Both the position numbers and the translations under genes were made by a program. Below are positions 1 to 10,142 of a DNA stretch of 64,000 bases, in pieces (the stretch's first letter is position 1; the number at the start of each line of letters is the position of its first letter). Below the pieces are notes generated by a model that had not been told where the DNA came from, ran no database searches, and was given only the letters and a program-made list of their open reading frames with translations. This DNA is from Neoarius graeffei (lineage: Eukaryota > Chordata > Actinopteri > Siluriformes > Ariidae): positions 34,416,714-34,480,713 of the forward strand of contig NC_083592.1 of assembly GCF_027579695.1 (NCBI RefSeq), read 5' to 3'.

Positions 1-110
1 ATTCGAATTCAAAAGCTTTCGGTCCACTGAACAAAAATAACTGGCTGTTGGGGAAAATTCTTTTTATGACCTACACTTGAAAAATCTGAAACGCAGTCTA
101 GTTTTAACCA
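1..110 (-). repeat. Dispersed repeat, edge-truncated, matching 31397-31506 inverted
   Basis: The first ~110 bases are, with scattered mismatches, the reverse complement of 31397-31506. Both copies hold the shared core CTTTCGGTCCACT and the stretch AAAATTCTTTTTATGACCT. The family is unidentified; the copy runs off the window edge, so its length is unknown. Confidence 0.6.
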
Positions 111-562
111 GTGGTGGAACTATTTTATGTCACGTGAGCCATCCTTGGCCAATCCCTGCACAGGAATGTTTTGATGAGGGATATAATACTATATAGAAGT
201 ATATTTGCACTGGACAATCTAGTGTCATGGATTTTTTAACATGTAGCCCTTTGCACAATTAAGGCCAAGGCAAGGTCACGTCATGAAGAATTTATACACA
301 GCTCAATATATAAACTATATTATACATGACACTTAAATTGCATTGGTTCATTCTCTGAGAATGACATCCCTAAGTTTGAATCTGAATGATGAACCTTCTT
401 TAACGAGCTCTTTATTAATTCATTTGGGAGTGTTTAGATGAATCAGGAACTAACTAAATGAACAACAAAAGACTTTCGAAGTCATTCTAAGTACTTTATA
501 AATAAACCAACAGTTGGCAAGCAGTAAATCCCGGATGGACCACAACAAGAAATGCCAGATGG
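111..562. other. AT-rich stretch, nothing recognised
   Basis: No coding frame longer than noise, no tRNA-like head and no terminal repeats were seen. Probably unique or old decayed sequence. Confidence 0.4.
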
Positions 563-573
563 AAGCCTATACT

Positions 574-931
574 CCATCCACCCATTATCCGTAACTGCTT
601 ATCCTGTACAGGGTCGCAGGCAAGCTGGAGCCTATCCCAGCTGACTACGGGCGAGAGGCGGGGTACACCCTGGACAAGCCGCCAGATCATCGCAGCGCTG
701 ACACATAGAGACAAACAACCATTCACATATAAAGTCAATTTAGAGCCACGAATTAGCCTAACCTGTATGTCTTTGGACTGTGGGGGAAACCGGAGCACCC
801 GGAAGAAACCCACACAGACACGGGGAGAACATGCAAACTCCACACAGAAAGGCCACCATCGGCCACTGGGCTCAAACCCAGAACCTTCTTGCTGTGAGGA
901 GAGTGCTAACCACTACACCACTGTGCCGCCC
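574..931 (-). mobile_element. V-SINE (DANA/Mermaid type), full length
   Basis: tRNA-derived SINE read on the minus strand: head with the GGGCGGCAC start and a B-box-like region, then the conserved central domain (CATGTTCTCCCC, AAAGACATGCAGG), then the AGCTGGGATAGGCTCCAGC 3' region. It is flanked by an 11-bp target duplication (563-573 and 932-942) with one mismatch, indicating LINE-mediated retroposition. Non-coding; open frames across it are artefacts. Confidence 0.9.
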
Positions 932-942
932 AAGCCTGTACT

Positions 943-1509
943 TCTCTAATGAAAATATTTGACAATATAAACTTTTTAAATATAGTGTTTCTGCATAAAA
1001 ACAGAACAGACAACATGAAAAACTACGTCCACCCCCAAAGTGCTAAAAAACCCAGCCCATTTCACTGGAGAACATTTCTCTTGTCTGGATTTCTTTTGGG
1101 TGCTGTTGCAGAGAGGGAATAAAGGAAACAAGATACGTGTGGTAATCTAATTTCTGCCGGGAGCCACTTGTGCGTATAATGCCACCTCACTTGCATGGTG
1201 TTATGAGAGTCATTACGCTAAATGGAGAGTTGTCATAGTAAATTACTGCAAATTGAATGTGCCTCATTGGGCTAAATTGGGAGAGAAATAGTGATTCAAA
1301 AAGGGCGTGAGTGTGTTAACTTGGTTTCCTGCTTCAGTGAAAACAGAACGGCTCACTGAAGAATGCAGTTTTGGTACTTGACCTTGTGCACACTGTGTCC
1401 AGGCTCACTAAGTTCAGTAGCCATTTCTAGTTCGGGCATGATTTGTATCTTGTTGCAAACTAATTCAATTTATTGTACACGATCAATATCAAGAGCTGCA
1501 AAACAGAAA

Positions 1510-1512
<3 letters not shown>
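943..1512. other. Unassigned, partly homeobox-site-rich sequence
   Basis: No element ends or coding frames recognised. The part at about 1100-1300 has a balanced, non-repetitive look with TAAT-type cores (for example GGTAATCTAATTTC) and could be conserved non-coding DNA, but that cannot be judged without an alignment. Confidence 0.3.

Positions 1513-1578
<66 letters not shown>
1513..1578. repeat. Compound microsatellite (GT)n(GA)n
   Basis: About 20 GT units run directly into about 12 GA units. The reading frames that cross it are low-complexity artefacts. Confidence 0.98.
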
Positions 1579-1960
1579 CGCATAAATGGAAAGCCTTGTC
1601 ACAGAGAAATGCATTTTGTGGCCTGGTGCCTACAATGGAGCAGCTTTTAATGGCATTTCCAGATAATTCTATCCCAACATCCCAGGATCAGGCCACCTCC
1701 GTTCCTGTATGATGTTGCCCTGGCCAGACAAACTGGAGCATTTTGGGTGCCTACTATCATTAAGAGTCTTTCCCTTAGGAAAAAAAAAAGATAAATCAAA
1801 AAAGCAATGAAAAACGACTAAGCAGTCTTTATACAAGAGTTACAGAACTGACTGGCATTAAAGTGTGACCCTTTTATTTAATTTTTAAACAAACTTTTGA
1901 TGCATGACTCTGTCAGCTTTTCAGAGAAAGATATATAATAGTACCTGGACTGAAAAACTT
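1579..1960. other. Unassigned sequence
   Basis: Between the microsatellite and the SINE dimer I see no gene, element end or other structure. Confidence 0.4.
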
Positions 1961-1972
1961 CCATAGAATCAT

Positions 1973-2356
1973 CCATCCATTATCTCATCTCATTATCTGT
2001 AGTCGCTTTATCCTGTTCTACAGGGTCGCAGGCAAGCTGGAGCCTATCCCAGCTGACTACGGGCGAAAGGCGGGGTACACCCTGGACAAGTCGCCAGGTC
2101 ATCACAGGGCTGACACATAGACACAGACAACCATTCACACTCACATTCACACCTACGGTCAATTTAGAGTCAGCAGTTAACCTAACCTGCATGTCTTTGG
2201 ACTGTGGGGGAAACCGGAGCACCTGGAGGAAACCCATGCGGATACGGGGAGAACATGCACACTCCACACAGAAAGGCCCTCGCCGGCCACGGGGCTCGAA
2301 CCCGGACCTTCTTGCTGTGAGGCGACAGCGCTAACCACTACACCACCGTGCCGCCC
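1973..2356 (-). mobile_element. V-SINE, downstream half of a head-to-tail dimer
   Basis: Complete minus-strand SINE with head at 2356 and an ATGAG-type tail at 1973. It abuts the next SINE with no spacer. A 12-bp target duplication, CCATAGAATCAT, lies at 1961-1972 and again only beyond the second SINE at 2722-2733, so the pair behaves as one insertion unit. Confidence 0.92.
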
Positions 2357-2721
2357 CATTCATTATCTGTAGCCGCTTATCCTGTGCAGGGTTGCAGGCA
2401 AGCTGGAGCCTATCCCAGTTGACTATGGGCAAGAGGCGGGGTACACCCTGGACAAGTTATCAGGTCATCGCAGGGCTGACACATAGAGACAAACAACCAT
2501 TCACACTCACATTCACACCTACGGTCAATTTAGAGTCACCAGTTAACCTAACCTGCATGTCTTTGGACTGTGGGGGAAACCGGAGCACCCGGAGGAAACC
2601 CACACAGACACGGGGAGAACATGCAAACTCCACACAGAAAGACCCTCGCTGGCTGCTGGGCTCAAACCCAGAACCTTCTTGCTGTGAGGCGACAGCGCTA
2701 ACCACTACACCACCGTGCCAC
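2357..2721 (-). mobile_element. V-SINE, upstream half of the dimer
   Basis: Same family and orientation as its neighbour; its head at 2721 touches the right-hand target duplication. It uses the shorter tail ending in ATTCATTATCTG-type sequence rather than the ATGAG repeat, so the two halves belong to slightly different subtypes. Confidence 0.92.
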
Positions 2722-2733
2722 CCATAGAATCAT

Positions 2734-3048
2734 GTTTTTAAGATTATTAAAGTGGTTGGTTTGGAGCAGGTACAGTAGTAGTCAGAAAACAAGATTATCT
2801 TGTGTGTTTGCGCAGAAGCTCTGGGAGAATATCTGTGGGTTTTGTGATCTGTTACTCATATTGCCTCTTTGTATCAAAGTTCTTGTCTACATTTATTGAT
2901 AAAATGGACCAGATACTCTGGTTGGATGCTCGGTTTAACACCTTTAATTAAGAACTTGCCAGTAGGTCCTTTTATATTTCTTCCCTGTCATAACTACAAA
3001 GAAATAGTTTCACTAAATAGTATGCTTTAAAATACACAACTGAATAAT
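2734..3048. other. Unassigned AT-rich sequence
   Basis: No element end, tRNA-like head or coding frame recognised. Confidence 0.4.
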
Positions 3049-3801
3049 TAACAGTTATTCCATGAACTCGAGTCGTACATGAGCTGACAGCTGATGAGGC
3101 GCGTAGCACCGAGTAGGCCCTAAGCCATGTACAACCAGATTGAGTGGAATAACTGTTTTATTCTATCTACATTCACTGGATTTTGAGAAACAGAGCATTT
3201 TTCTTTTTGTTTTTCTTTTTCTTTTTTGTTTTTGCAAATTCCATAAATAAAAACTTTACATAAAACATCCGTCAAAATCATTTCCGCTTAGGCGGACTTC
3301 TTAAAAACCTATCGATGGCTGCACGAATTGACGAGTGTTTTTTTGTTTTTTTGTGGAGAAAGTGCCGTCTTGCTGTTGTGCTGAGGTATAGAATAGCTTT
3401 AGACATTTATTTAGACATTTCAGTTTTGTAATTTTCAAACTTCTTTGAGCTCTTGAACCAGTCTAAAAAAAATCAACACATTTTAATCCTTAAAGATGAA
3501 GAATGTAAATAAACCAGTGAAATGACAGGCGTAATTTATGAAAAATGTGATAATAATAATTCTTGAAAAATAAAAAAAAGATACATTTTTGCCATCCAGT
3601 ACTTTTATTCCATATTTTGTCGCTTTATTTGGATTTTTGGGGGTTTTGTTTTCGAGTAGAATTTTTTCCTCGGTTAGTTCAGCAAAAACGCTTCGCCATT
3701 TTGTTTTTCTCTACTCACGGTATATGAGCTGATAACCTAGTAGTAGAGTAGCCAATCAGAGCACACGATTGCTCATATCCAGTGAATGTGGATAGAATAA
3801 T
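3049..3801. mobile_element. Palindromic non-autonomous DNA element, copy 1
   Basis: Starts with an inner hairpin (ACAGTTATTCCA near 3050 pairing with TGGAATAACTGT near 3145). Then a 21-bp terminal inverted repeat, ATTCTATCTACATTCACTGG, at about 3160 is mirrored at about 3781-3801. A second copy in the same orientation is at 36538-37054. No coding capacity; superfamily not determined. Confidence 0.75.
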
Positions 3802-4744
3802 ATGAGATATCCGCAGAGGTTCGAATTGGAGTCAGTGACTTGTGTGTATAGCATGCATGAAGAAAGTGTTTCAGGGGGAGAAGAAACCCTCATTCAAGAC
3901 AACGTGGCACGGCCTCAGTGTAGTAGTCCATTTATCAGAGGCAGCTGACAACATGGACCGTGCAATTTCAACAGCCGATTAGGGCAGAGAGAGACTGAGA
4001 ATGATGTCATCTTTTCTTATCTGACATATTAGCTGAGTTCATCATCCTGTCCAGCTGGTCAGGACAGTAAGACCAGCACCACATCGCTGACTGCTTGAAC
4101 AATTTGTGCATCCTCCTTCTGCTTTTAAGGGTCCACTAGTTTATTCATAAGCTTCGTATGCGTTCTGTCAACTCACATTGGGTGAACACAGAAGCAGGGT
4201 GTTAATAATAGAAACTCTGAGATCCTGACATGTTAATTTCCCTTCTGAAGTTCAACCACAGCCTGAGTCAGTGCTAACAAGCTAATTGTGATTTAAAGCA
4301 TGATGTCATATACACAAGTTTATGTTGGCTCAGGAGGTGCATGCTAGCATGCTTACTGTAATGTACAGAATTAGTCGGCAAGCAGACAACAGGTTCCGTG
4401 GCCTTGAAAAATATTTTGCGATTACCATGAGCAACTTGTGGAGACAATCTATCACAAGCCTTGAGATGATTCAATAAGGTTTCTGGTGAGATAGCTGGAT
4501 TAATGTGCCTCCATCAGACTTTCTGTATTTACAGCCAGTGACACCAATGTATAAGAATCACCAGCAGCCTGTTACTCACCACTTCAACAGTATCCTGTCC
4601 TTGTGCTGTCGTATTATAAGCCCTGGGTAACTGCCAGGTTTTAGTGAGGGTGAGAATGGATTGGACACAACACAACAATGTGTCCTGGATTGTCTGCTCC
4701 TAGTTGGGAGCACAGTAGTCCAGGTAGGCCAGTATCCTGATCAC
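3802..4744. other. Unassigned sequence
   Basis: No supported gene or repeat in this ~0.9-kb stretch. Short open frames here show no recognisable protein motif. Confidence 0.4.
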
Positions 4745-4981
4745 ACTGTCAAAAACAGAGGTACAGTAGGAGTCCATTTCTGTCCCCCAAGGTACAGTGT
4801 ACGCTAATGTACCCCCAGGGATTATTATTGGACCTCAAGATAACTGTGTGCACTAGTGTTGCCACCTGTCCCGGTTTTTCCTGATTGTCCCGGATTTTCA
4901 TGGTCTGTCCCGGAAAAAAAAAAAAAAAATCCGGGACACTGAATGTCCCGTTTTTTTGTACATGATGGGCAAAATGTGTAT

Positions 4982-5361
4982 TTCAACTTGCGAGCCAGCT
5001 GAGAACCAGTTTGCTTTTCCATAGCTCGCCCGTGCTAAGCGCCACTAAGCGGAGCCACGTCATCACGTCGCTGTATACGTCACTTACGTCGCTGTATACG
5101 TCAGTTACGGCGCTACGTTTACATAAACCTTGGCGCGAATATCAAAGCAAAAACACGGAAGAAGCAGCAGTAACAACAATAATAATAATAATGGATGACT
5201 TCGCGTTTGTACAGCTGCGGCTTCTCGGCGCTTAAAAATGGCGATCTTTCATGGTCTTGTTATTGTTGTTGGTCTTAACAACTCCGCCCCCCCCCGCTGA
5301 CGTAAGCGGTTCTTTCCTCTGGCCCAGCAGAGAGTTGGTGCTAGCCTGGAACCGGCTTGGA
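4982..5361 (-). mobile_element. Body of the 544-bp inverted-repeat MITE, termini missing
   Basis: Reverse-complement homologue of 20563-20945: shared blocks include GCGAGCCAGCTGAGAACCAG, TTGGCGCGAATATCAAAGC and CAGAGAGTTGGTGCTAGCC. The CCCCTTTTCCACC terminal repeats of the intact copy are absent. It contains short direct repeats of the form GCTGTATACGTCA. Confidence 0.75.
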
Positions 5362-5390
5362 CTGATAAAAGAAACAGACTCTCTGTTGCA

Positions 5391-5682
5391 ATGGTGAAGG
5401 CTGAGCTTCAAGTCAGGCTAAACTTTCAGTTGTCCTGTACTGAGTTCAAGACATTCATTGAAAATCAGCCAGGACTCATAGCAGCAGCAAAGAAAAACAC
5501 CAAATATAAATGGAAGATTAGGTAAGGTTTTGGTGAATTAAATGAAATAGTGTAGTGTAGTACATACTCCTGTATGTGCCCAGTTATATCAGTTCCATGT
5601 CCTCCTATGTATTTGTTTAGCCAAGAGCAGCAGAGGCACAGGCAAGCACAAGCAAAGCACACACCACACTCTAAGCAATCAG
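5391..5682 (+). CDS. Two exon-like blocks of an unrecognised protein inside a DNA element
   Basis: An ATG at 5391 opens a frame of 43 codons plus two bases that ends at 5521 exactly at a consensus donor (AG then GTAAGG). A second open block at 5621-5682 is preceded by TTGTTTAG and followed by GTAAGC; splicing 5521 to 5621 keeps the frame open. The first block begins MVKAELQVRLNF and ends with a basic KYKWKIR-like stretch; the second is rich in Q, H and K. I do not recognise the family. Its place inside a transposon suggests an element-encoded protein rather than a host gene. Nothing supports a complete gene: no further exons are visible before the next nested insertion at 5882. Treat as a hypothesis based on frame and splice consensus. 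Confidence 0.3.
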
Positions 5683-5881
5683 GTAAGCTGTTTGACACTA
5701 CACCTTACACTGTTACATTCAGGTATTCTTAGATACAATGAAAAATTAGATTATTTATTTTTATTCCACATAAGCAAACAAACAGAACTTAATTATGTAT
5801 TTCCCTTTTACCTGTGCCCACTACTGCCCCCAGTTGTCCACAACCAAAAACTGTTGGAAATAAACCAAAATACTGAAGACC

Positions 5882-6779
5882 TAGCCTAGTAAACTAGACC
5901 CACCCGCCTAGCGGCCAAAAATATTTTTGCCTAGCGAGTGGGTCTAGCCTCGCACCATGTAAACAAAAACACCCCGGGCATCAAATCGTGCCCGCCAATC
6001 ACAACGCAAGGTTTTTGTTTGGATTCTTTGGGCGGGCTTTTGCAGGAGTGACGACAAAGCTGCGTGACGCTGGAGAAAGCACAACAGGAAAGATGGCTAC
6101 GGCTAGTGAACAGCGCGCGTTTGACTCCGCTTTGGAATCAGTTTTAGAAGAATTAGACTTGGAGTTTCCGTTGAAACATGAGCAGGAAGAGGCTCTCCGC
6201 TCGTTCCTTTTCAAGAAGGACGTTTTCGCTGTTTTGCCGACCGGCTATGGCAAAAGTCTGATCTACCAGCTGGCTCCGCTCGTAGCCAAAAGGATGGGGC
6301 TAGTTTGTGCAGTACGAAGAATTAATAAACAGCTTTGAAACATTACTTTTTGATTGTTTCTTATTTTCCCGTCATTTTAAATTTAAGGGAAATTATTTCA
6401 CCAAACACCACTAAATAAAAACTCTCAAAAACAGTTTAAGCAAACCCTTGAAAAACACTTGGGGAAAAAAAATGAGTGTATGTTATGTATGTGGTACAGA
6501 CTCCAAACTTGTGGTCATTATCTCCAAACTTCTTAATATCTAGAACATGTTTATTAATTAATACGCATTTTGAAAAATTATTTATTTCAAGGCCTCCCCC
6601 ACTGCTTTCTGTCACTCTGACTACGTCACAGTCACTGTTGCGCTGATTGGTCAGAGCGTTGGCCTATACGCACAGAGACAGTTTGAAAGACAGCGGTTTG
6701 TTCCTCCTACCCGCTTCGGAAATGTCTACGGATTGAGGCCAGAATAAATATTCACATTTAGTCTGGCTTGCCAGGCTAA
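5882..6779. mobile_element. hAT-like ~0.9-kb element carrying a helicase fragment
   Basis: The left end TAGCCTAGTAAACTAGAC and the right end (inverted TTAGCCTGGCAAGCCAGAC) are imperfect inverted repeats. An 8-9-bp direct repeat TGAAGACCT lies at 5874-5882 and 6780-6788, fitting the 8-bp duplication of hAT elements. No transposase is present; the only sizeable frame is the RecQ-like one at 6093-6338. Confidence 0.6.
6093..6338 (+). pseudogene. RecQ-type helicase N-terminal fragment
   Basis: 81 codons from the ATG at 6093, which lies in a good Kozak context (AAGATGG) and is preferred to the upstream ATG at 5988. An acidic, helical N-terminus (residues 1-27) is followed by LKHEQEEAL at 27-35, resembling the RecQ motif 0 with its conserved Gln. 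LPTGYGKS at 48-55 is a textbook Walker A motif of RecQ-family DEAD/DEAH helicases. The frame leaves homology about 15 residues later and stops at 6336-6338; an AATAAA lies at 6324-6329, overlapping its end. Motifs II-VI, the RQC domain and the second RecA lobe are missing, so helicase activity is not expected. RecQ-like proteins are known from teleost repeats; whether this is a captured host exon or the residue of an element-encoded helicase cannot be told here. Confidence 0.6.
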
Positions 6780-7018
6780 TGAAGACCTGCTATATTATGT
6801 AAAGCAATTAACTAAACAAATAACTAGCAAAAGCGTCATTTTTACTAATTAGAGCAATACAGTTTCAGCGTAGAAGGGCGATTTTTGTCTTGGGTTAGAT
6901 GTGTGAAGGGCGCCGTTGCTTACAAGCAAAAAGGTCGATTGGATGGTCGAAATGTCCAGGATTTTTGTCAGACACAGGTGGCAACCCTAGTGTGCACCGT
7001 TTTAGGGCCAAAAAGGTA

Positions 7019-7546
7019 CACTACCGTTCAAAAGTTTGGGGTCACCCAGACAATTTTGCGTTTTCCATGAAAAGTCACACTTTTATTTACCACCATAAGT
7101 TGTAAAATGAATAGAAAATATAGTCAAGACATTTTTCTGGCCATTTTGAGCATTTAATCGACCCCACAAATGTGATGCTCCAGAAACTCAATCTGCTCAA
7201 AGGAAGGTCAGTTTTATAGCTTCTCTAAAGAGCTCAACTGTTTTCAGCTGTGCTAACATGATTGTACAAGGGTTTTCTAATCATCCATTAGCCTTCTGAG
7301 GCAATGAGCAAACACATTGTACCATTAGAACACTGGAGTGAGAGTTGCTGGAAATGGGCCTCTATACACCTATGGAGATATTGCACCAAAAACCAGACAT
7401 TTGCAGCTAGAAGAGTCATTTACCACATTAGCAATGTATAGAGTGGATTTCTGATTAGTTTAAAGTGATCTTCATTGAAAAGAACAGTGCTTTTCTTTCA
7501 AAAATAAGGACATTTCAAAGTGACCCCAAACTTTTGAATGGTAGTG
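7019..7546. mobile_element. Tc1/mariner-type MITE, 528 bp, copy 1
   Basis: Ends CACTACCGTTCAAAAGTTTG and its inverse (CAAACTTTTGAATGGTAGTG), flanked by TA at 7017-7018 and 7547-7548. No transposase. It is the same length as the copy at 58271-58798, with about six substitutions between them. Confidence 0.93.
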
Positions 7547-7660
7547 TACATATATGTTCCAAAGCAGTATATAAAAGGTACAAATAAGTACTTTAGAGGG
7601 TACTGCCCAAGTGACAAGCCATTGTACCCCTAAAGGTACAACAATGAGTATGCTGTACGC

Positions 7661-8233
7661 ATTCTGGCTGCTGCTTCTCACCGGAGGTTTTAATTTTATT
7701 TTCCCTTTTGTTTTTCTTTTTTGTGTTTGTGTAGTTTGATGTTTGTTTTTTGTTTGAGTGTTTTGTCTGCCGGTTGTGGTGTAGCTCCAGACCCAGTTTT
7801 GGGCGTTGGTTCCTTCCAGGCCTTGGTTCGTCACTGGTGATGCCTGTGCTCCTAGCAATGGACTGCAGTAAGCTCGTTGCTCTTTTAACATCATGGTTGT
7901 CCTGGCAGCACTTTGTGCGGCAGTGCTTTTGTGCTTGGTGCGGTGTTCCGAGTGATGTTGCTCAGTGGCGTTGCAGTGGCTGTGCAGGTGGTTTGGGACA
8001 TACCAGCGCTCTGCGCGGCAGTGCGTCTGTGCTTGCTTTGTGGATCCATGGTGCAATGTTCTGAGTGATGTTGTCCGGCGTTGTCATGGCGGCTGTGCAG
8101 GCGGTGTGGGACTTATCTTCGTGTGCTTTTTGGTGGGACTGTGGCAGCTACACCACAATGACATCCTGACCTTCTTTTGGTGGACTTTTTATTTTAATTG
8201 TCAAGTGACCTTGGGTATAAAAAAGGTACAGTA
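7661..8233 (+). repeat. Probable 3' end of a retroposon, unassigned
   Basis: A T-rich stretch, then GC-richer sequence, then an ending of the form AAGTGACCTTGGGTATAAAAAAGGTAC running into CTATATAAATTC. This resembles the 3' ends of teleost LINEs that finish in ...GAAAGGCGCTATATAAAT. The long open frames here have no recognisable motif. Low certainty. Confidence 0.3.
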
Positions 8234-8246
8234 CTATATAAATTCA

Positions 8247-8618
8247 TCCATCCATCCATCATCTGTAACCGCTTATCCTGTGCACAGTTGCAGACAAGCT
8301 GAAGCCTATCCCAGCTGACTATGGGTGAGAGGCGGGGTACACCCTGGACAAGTCGCCAGATCATCGCAGGACTGATACATAGAGACAAACAACCATTCAC
8401 ACTCACATTCACACCTACGGTCAATTTAGAGCCACCAAATAGCCTAACCTGCATGTCTTTGGACTGTGGGGGAAACCGGAGCACCCAGAGGAAACCCACA
8501 CAGACACAGGGAAAACATGCAAACTCCACACAGAGAGGCCCCTGTCAGCCACTGGGCTCAAACCCAGAACCTTCTCGCTGTGAGACAACAGTGCTAACCA
8601 CTACACCACCGTGCCGCC
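8247..8618 (-). mobile_element. V-SINE, full length, with 13-bp target duplication
   Basis: Complete minus-strand copy with a (GGAT)n-type tail. Perfect duplication CTATATAAATTCA at 8234-8246 and 8619-8631. A (CTT)n run follows at 8633-8652. Confidence 0.95.
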
Positions 8619-8652
8619 CTATATAAATTCAACTTCTTCTTCTTCTTCTTCT

Positions 8653-9065
8653 TAACAATGTAGTTTATTTTCTGGGAGTGCTCCATTGGAGGAGACAAGG
8701 CTGCTTGAAGACACCCACATTGCTAGTAAGAGGCCAAAGTGAAAGACTAATGCTGCATTCAACTTGAGGTCACAACTTGTTATTCCCAACCTCCAACCAG
8801 GAAAAGCCAAAGGAAACCCCTTTCAAACTGAAACCTCTATTCGTCAGTGATGAGTTCCTTCCCAGTTTACAGAGTGACGTCAAATCATCATAGCTATCAG
8901 GAGTAAACAAAGTAGCACTACTTAGCTTTAAATGAGCTTTGCTGTATGTACAAGTGTTTGCTTTCAATAAATCAACATACAGACATCACGTTACATCTAT
9001 AACACTGACTATACAGACTGCTGTTGAGGAGGAAAACATATCAATACCAGTCTAAAGCTTCATGA
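8653..9065. other. Unassigned sequence
   Basis: No gene or repeat boundary recognised apart from the short CTT run at its left edge. Confidence 0.4.
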
Positions 9066-9366
9066 GGTAGTCATTTGGAATGCTTTTCAGTTAACAGGCC
9101 TACCTTGTCAAAAGTTAATTAGTGCAATTTCTTGCCTTCTTAATGATTTTGAGATCAAACAGTAAATAGTAAATAATAAAAATACAGTAAATAGTCCCAT
9201 TCCACAACTGTACTGATCCATATTATGTCAAGAACCACTCAACTAAGTAAAGAGAAATGACATCCATCATTACTTTAAGACATGAAGTGTCTTTTAATTA
9301 ATTAATTAATTAATTAATTAAAAACCATTGAATTAGAAGGTGTGTCCAAACTTTTGACTGGTACTG
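9066..9366. mobile_element. Tc1-type non-autonomous element, one clear end
   Basis: The right end, read inward, is CAGTACCAGTCAAAAGTTTG, a Tc1 terminal repeat, followed outward by TA at 9367-9368. The interior carries TTTAAGACATGAAGTGTCTTTT and a (TTAA)n run, and reaches left to about 9066 as judged from homology with 36130-36230. The transposase gene is deleted. Confidence 0.75.
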
Positions 9367-9368
9367 TA

Positions 9369-10142
9369 GATCATTCATCAGAGTTAGCTGGCTAGCGTGT
9401 TGCTATCAAAGATGAACATGGAGGCATCCATTCTCATCTCATCTCATCTCATTATCTCTAGCCGCTTTATCCTTCTACAGGGTCGCAGACAAGCTGGAGT
9501 CTATCCCAGCTGACTACGGGCGAAAGGCGGGGTACACCCTGGACAAGTCGCCAGGTCATCACAGGGCTGACACATAGACACAGACAACCATTCACACTCA
9601 CATTCACACCTACGGTCAATTTAGAGTCACCAGTTAACCTAACCTGCATGTCTTTGGGGGAAACCGGAGCACCCGGAGGAAACCCATGCGGACACGGGGA
9701 GAACATGCAAACTCCACACAGAAGGCCCTCACCGGCCCCGGGGCTCGAACCCAGGACCTTCTTGCTGTGAGGCGACAGCGCTAACCACTACACCACCATG
9801 CCACCCGGCATCCATTCTGACCTGCGAATTATCACTTGCATGGTAAGCTGAATGCAAAATTATGTCTTATATCCGTAGGACCCTGCCTCAAGGGGCATTC
9901 ACTGCAAGGCAGGTGAGCTGCTTGTGGCTGTTGGAATCCAATGGGGTTGAGCTAAAAGGTGCCATACAAACAGTTCACAAGTCATGTTGGCTTTGTGATT
10001 CTGATACCTGCCCCCTCCTATCCAGGGCATCTTTTGAAGCAGGTTTGAAGAGTGACTCAGTACTATGTTAAGTTCACAGAGAGTCACCCCAGATACAGTA
10101 CCAACCCATGTGTCCCACCACCATCAGGAGTTCATTGGCTCA
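9369..10142. repeat. Dispersed repeat unit, copy 1 (inverted copy near 35.3-35.65 kb)
   Basis: After removal of the SINE at 9435-9806, this is nearly identical to the reverse complement of 35262-35655. Shared blocks include CTTGTGGCTGTTGGAATCCA and GCATCTTTTGAAGCAGG. Homology breaks at CTCCTGATGGTGG plus the flanking TCATTGGCTCAT near 10142. No coding support; matching 60-70-codon frames in both copies simply reflect the shared sequence. Confidence 0.8.
9435..9806 (-). mobile_element. V-SINE inserted in the dispersed unit
   Basis: Full-length, with the (ATGAG)n tail, and a 12-bp duplication GGCATCCATTCT at 9423-9434 and 9807-9818. A small internal deletion joins TCTTTGG directly to GGGAAACC in the central domain. 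The paralogous unit has a single uninterrupted copy of the target at 35590-35601, so this is a demonstrable post-duplication insertion. Confidence 0.97.

Larger units (their letters stand above)
4853..6990. mobile_element. 2.1-kb DNA transposon-like element with CTAGTGTTGCCACCTGT ends
   Basis: The left end, CTAGTGTTGCCACCTGT, is matched in inverted form by ACAGGTGGCAACCCTAG at the right end with one mismatch near the tip. Flanking TGTGCA at 4847-4852 and 6991-6996 fits a 6-bp target duplication. If the ends are instead taken as CACTAG, a CMC/EnSpm-type reading with a shorter duplication is possible. It carries two exon-like blocks (5391-5521, 5621-5682), a MITE body and a further nested element with a helicase-like frame. 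Confidence 0.6.
4745..7660. mobile_element. Old GGTACA-rich DNA element split by nested insertions
   Basis: Outer sequence at 4745-4852 and at 6991-7018 plus 7549-7660 is rich in AGGTACAGT, GTACCCCCAGGG and AAAGGTACA blocks, and appears to be one old non-autonomous repeat. It is interrupted by the 4853-6990 element and by the 7019-7546 MITE. Assignment of the pieces to one element is inference from sequence style and from the insertion duplications. Confidence 0.45.

Noticed and set aside
496..949. Open frames such as the 115- and 60-codon ones across SINEs
   Set aside because: The same frame recurs in many SINE copies on the strand of the shared consensus; they are by-products of a conserved non-coding repeat, not genes.
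7472..8056. 194-codon minus-strand frame
   Set aside because: It spans the right end of a Tc1-type MITE and low-complexity T-rich sequence and shows no protein motif.
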